A DNA stretch of 64,000 bases, taken from positions 1,364,001-1,428,000 of the forward strand of contig CBDHGL010000003.1 of the NCBI GenBank assembly GCA_965263105.1, given 5' to 3'. The position numbers were made by a program, and so were the translations under genes. The notes beneath the pieces were generated by a model. The model saw only the letters and a list, made by a program, of their open reading frames with translations. It had not been told where the DNA came from and made no database searches. The DNA comes from JBCCTX01 sp965263105. GTDB taxonomy: Bacteria; Bacteroidota; Bacteroidia; J057. This document shows positions 63,824 to 64,000 of the stretch, piece after piece (the first letter of the stretch is position 1; the number at the start of each line of letters is the position of its first letter).

Positions 63824-63904
63824 AGTATGGTAGTAGGTTTGGTGTTTTACTTAAATTTAAGAAGCAAATAGGTTAAATAAAACTGAATGGGCTTTTTTCG
63901 CGGA

Positions 63905-64000
63905 TTACAATTCTACCACAGCCTTTATGACCTTGTTTTGTGGATCCTTCCAAAAGGGGAACATGGTAGGGATCTCTTCAAACCTGGCTCTATGGGTAAT
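63905..64000 (-). CDS. Zinc-type alcohol dehydrogenase, C-terminal fragment (runs off the window)
   Basis: The frame from the right edge to TAA 63905-63907 encodes 31 residues: ITHRARFEEIPTMFPFWKDP, then QNKVIKAVVEL. This is the usual end of medium-chain Zn-dependent alcohol/threonine dehydrogenases (ITHRxxxEEaPxaF...KvvikaVi.L). The rest lies outside. Divided from the cytochrome gene start by about 80 bases, same strand. Confidence 0.7.
   Translation of the reverse strand: MTHRARFEEIPTMFPFWKDPQNKVIKAVVEL

Overview
The window is a chromosomal segment of a member of the Bacteroidota. Evidence: a secreted M43 protease ends in a Por/type IX secretion (T9SS) sorting tail, many lipoproteins are SPII-type, there is a REP-associated tyrosine transposase and a TPR-containing histidine kinase, and there are no SD-rich leaders. 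Two sulfatases, a GH88-type unsaturated uronyl hydrolase, an agarase-like glycosidase and exported DUF1549/DUF1553 plus DUF1501 proteins suggest a (probably marine) degrader of sulfated polysaccharide. No rRNA, tRNA or CRISPR was seen. Genus cannot be fixed from sequence alone.

Layout. 1-2.7 kb: sulfatase (5' end outside the window) and agarase-like glycosidase. 2.7-7.3 kb: an AT-rich patch with a truncated KilA-N gene, an M43 protease, a decayed membrane-protein gene and a decayed DUF433 antitoxin gene. 7.5-13.1 kb (minus): an SDR reductase and four acyl-CoA dehydrogenases. 13.3-18.8 kb (minus): sulfatase, IolE, IolD and IolG, a myo-inositol catabolic cluster with an inverted repeat in front of iolG. 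18.9-27.5 kb: lipoprotein, MscS channel, M28 peptidase, and the DUF1549/1553 + DUF1501 pair. 27.5-32.3 kb: an accessory patch with C/G-rich hairpin repeats, a 50-residue candidate RiPP precursor, a RAYT transposase bracketed by palindromic units, a FeeM-like N-acyltransferase with a methyltransferase, and an AraC-type regulator. 32.3-35.7 kb: LuxR-type response regulator, TPR histidine kinase and a small protein. 36-40.6 kb: M64-like peptidase, small secreted proteins, YggS-like and YaaA-like proteins, an NAD-binding protein. 40.8-49.3 kb (minus): PhyH dioxygenase, exported enolase-superfamily enzyme, sodium:solute symporter with a small partner, SDR, Gfo/Idh/MocA dehydrogenase, TIM-barrel isomerase, GH88 enzyme. 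49.4-55.8 kb (plus): DUF6807 lipoprotein, SMP-30 lipoprotein, amidohydrolase, RidA, SelA-like PLP enzyme, RidA lipoprotein. 55.8-58 kb: molybdopterin oxidoreductase. 58-59.6 kb: tripartite hipB-hipS-hipT toxin-antitoxin operon. 59.6-64 kb: DUF3291 protein, acyltransferase, aldose epimerase, cytochrome c/LRR membrane protein, and the tail of an alcohol dehydrogenase.

How genes fit together. The iol genes oxidise inositol, dehydrate the inosose and open the ring. The 41.8-49.3 kb cluster looks like uptake and oxidation of sugar acids released by GH88-type cleavage. The 51.6-55.5 kb genes form a plausible exported chain: N-deacylation, PLP-dependent amine elimination, then imine hydrolysis by RidA.

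Sequence quality caveat. Five genes of well-known families (DUF1501, SDR at 45 kb, Gfo/Idh at 46 kb, SMP-30 at 50.7 kb, molybdopterin oxidoreductase at 57 kb) are each split by one single-base indel while the downstream frame stays family-like. Either the assembly carries indel errors or these genes are recently broken. A dispersed repeat family with GTCGAC / CCATGG cores sits in many intergenic gaps between 26 and 62.4 kb.
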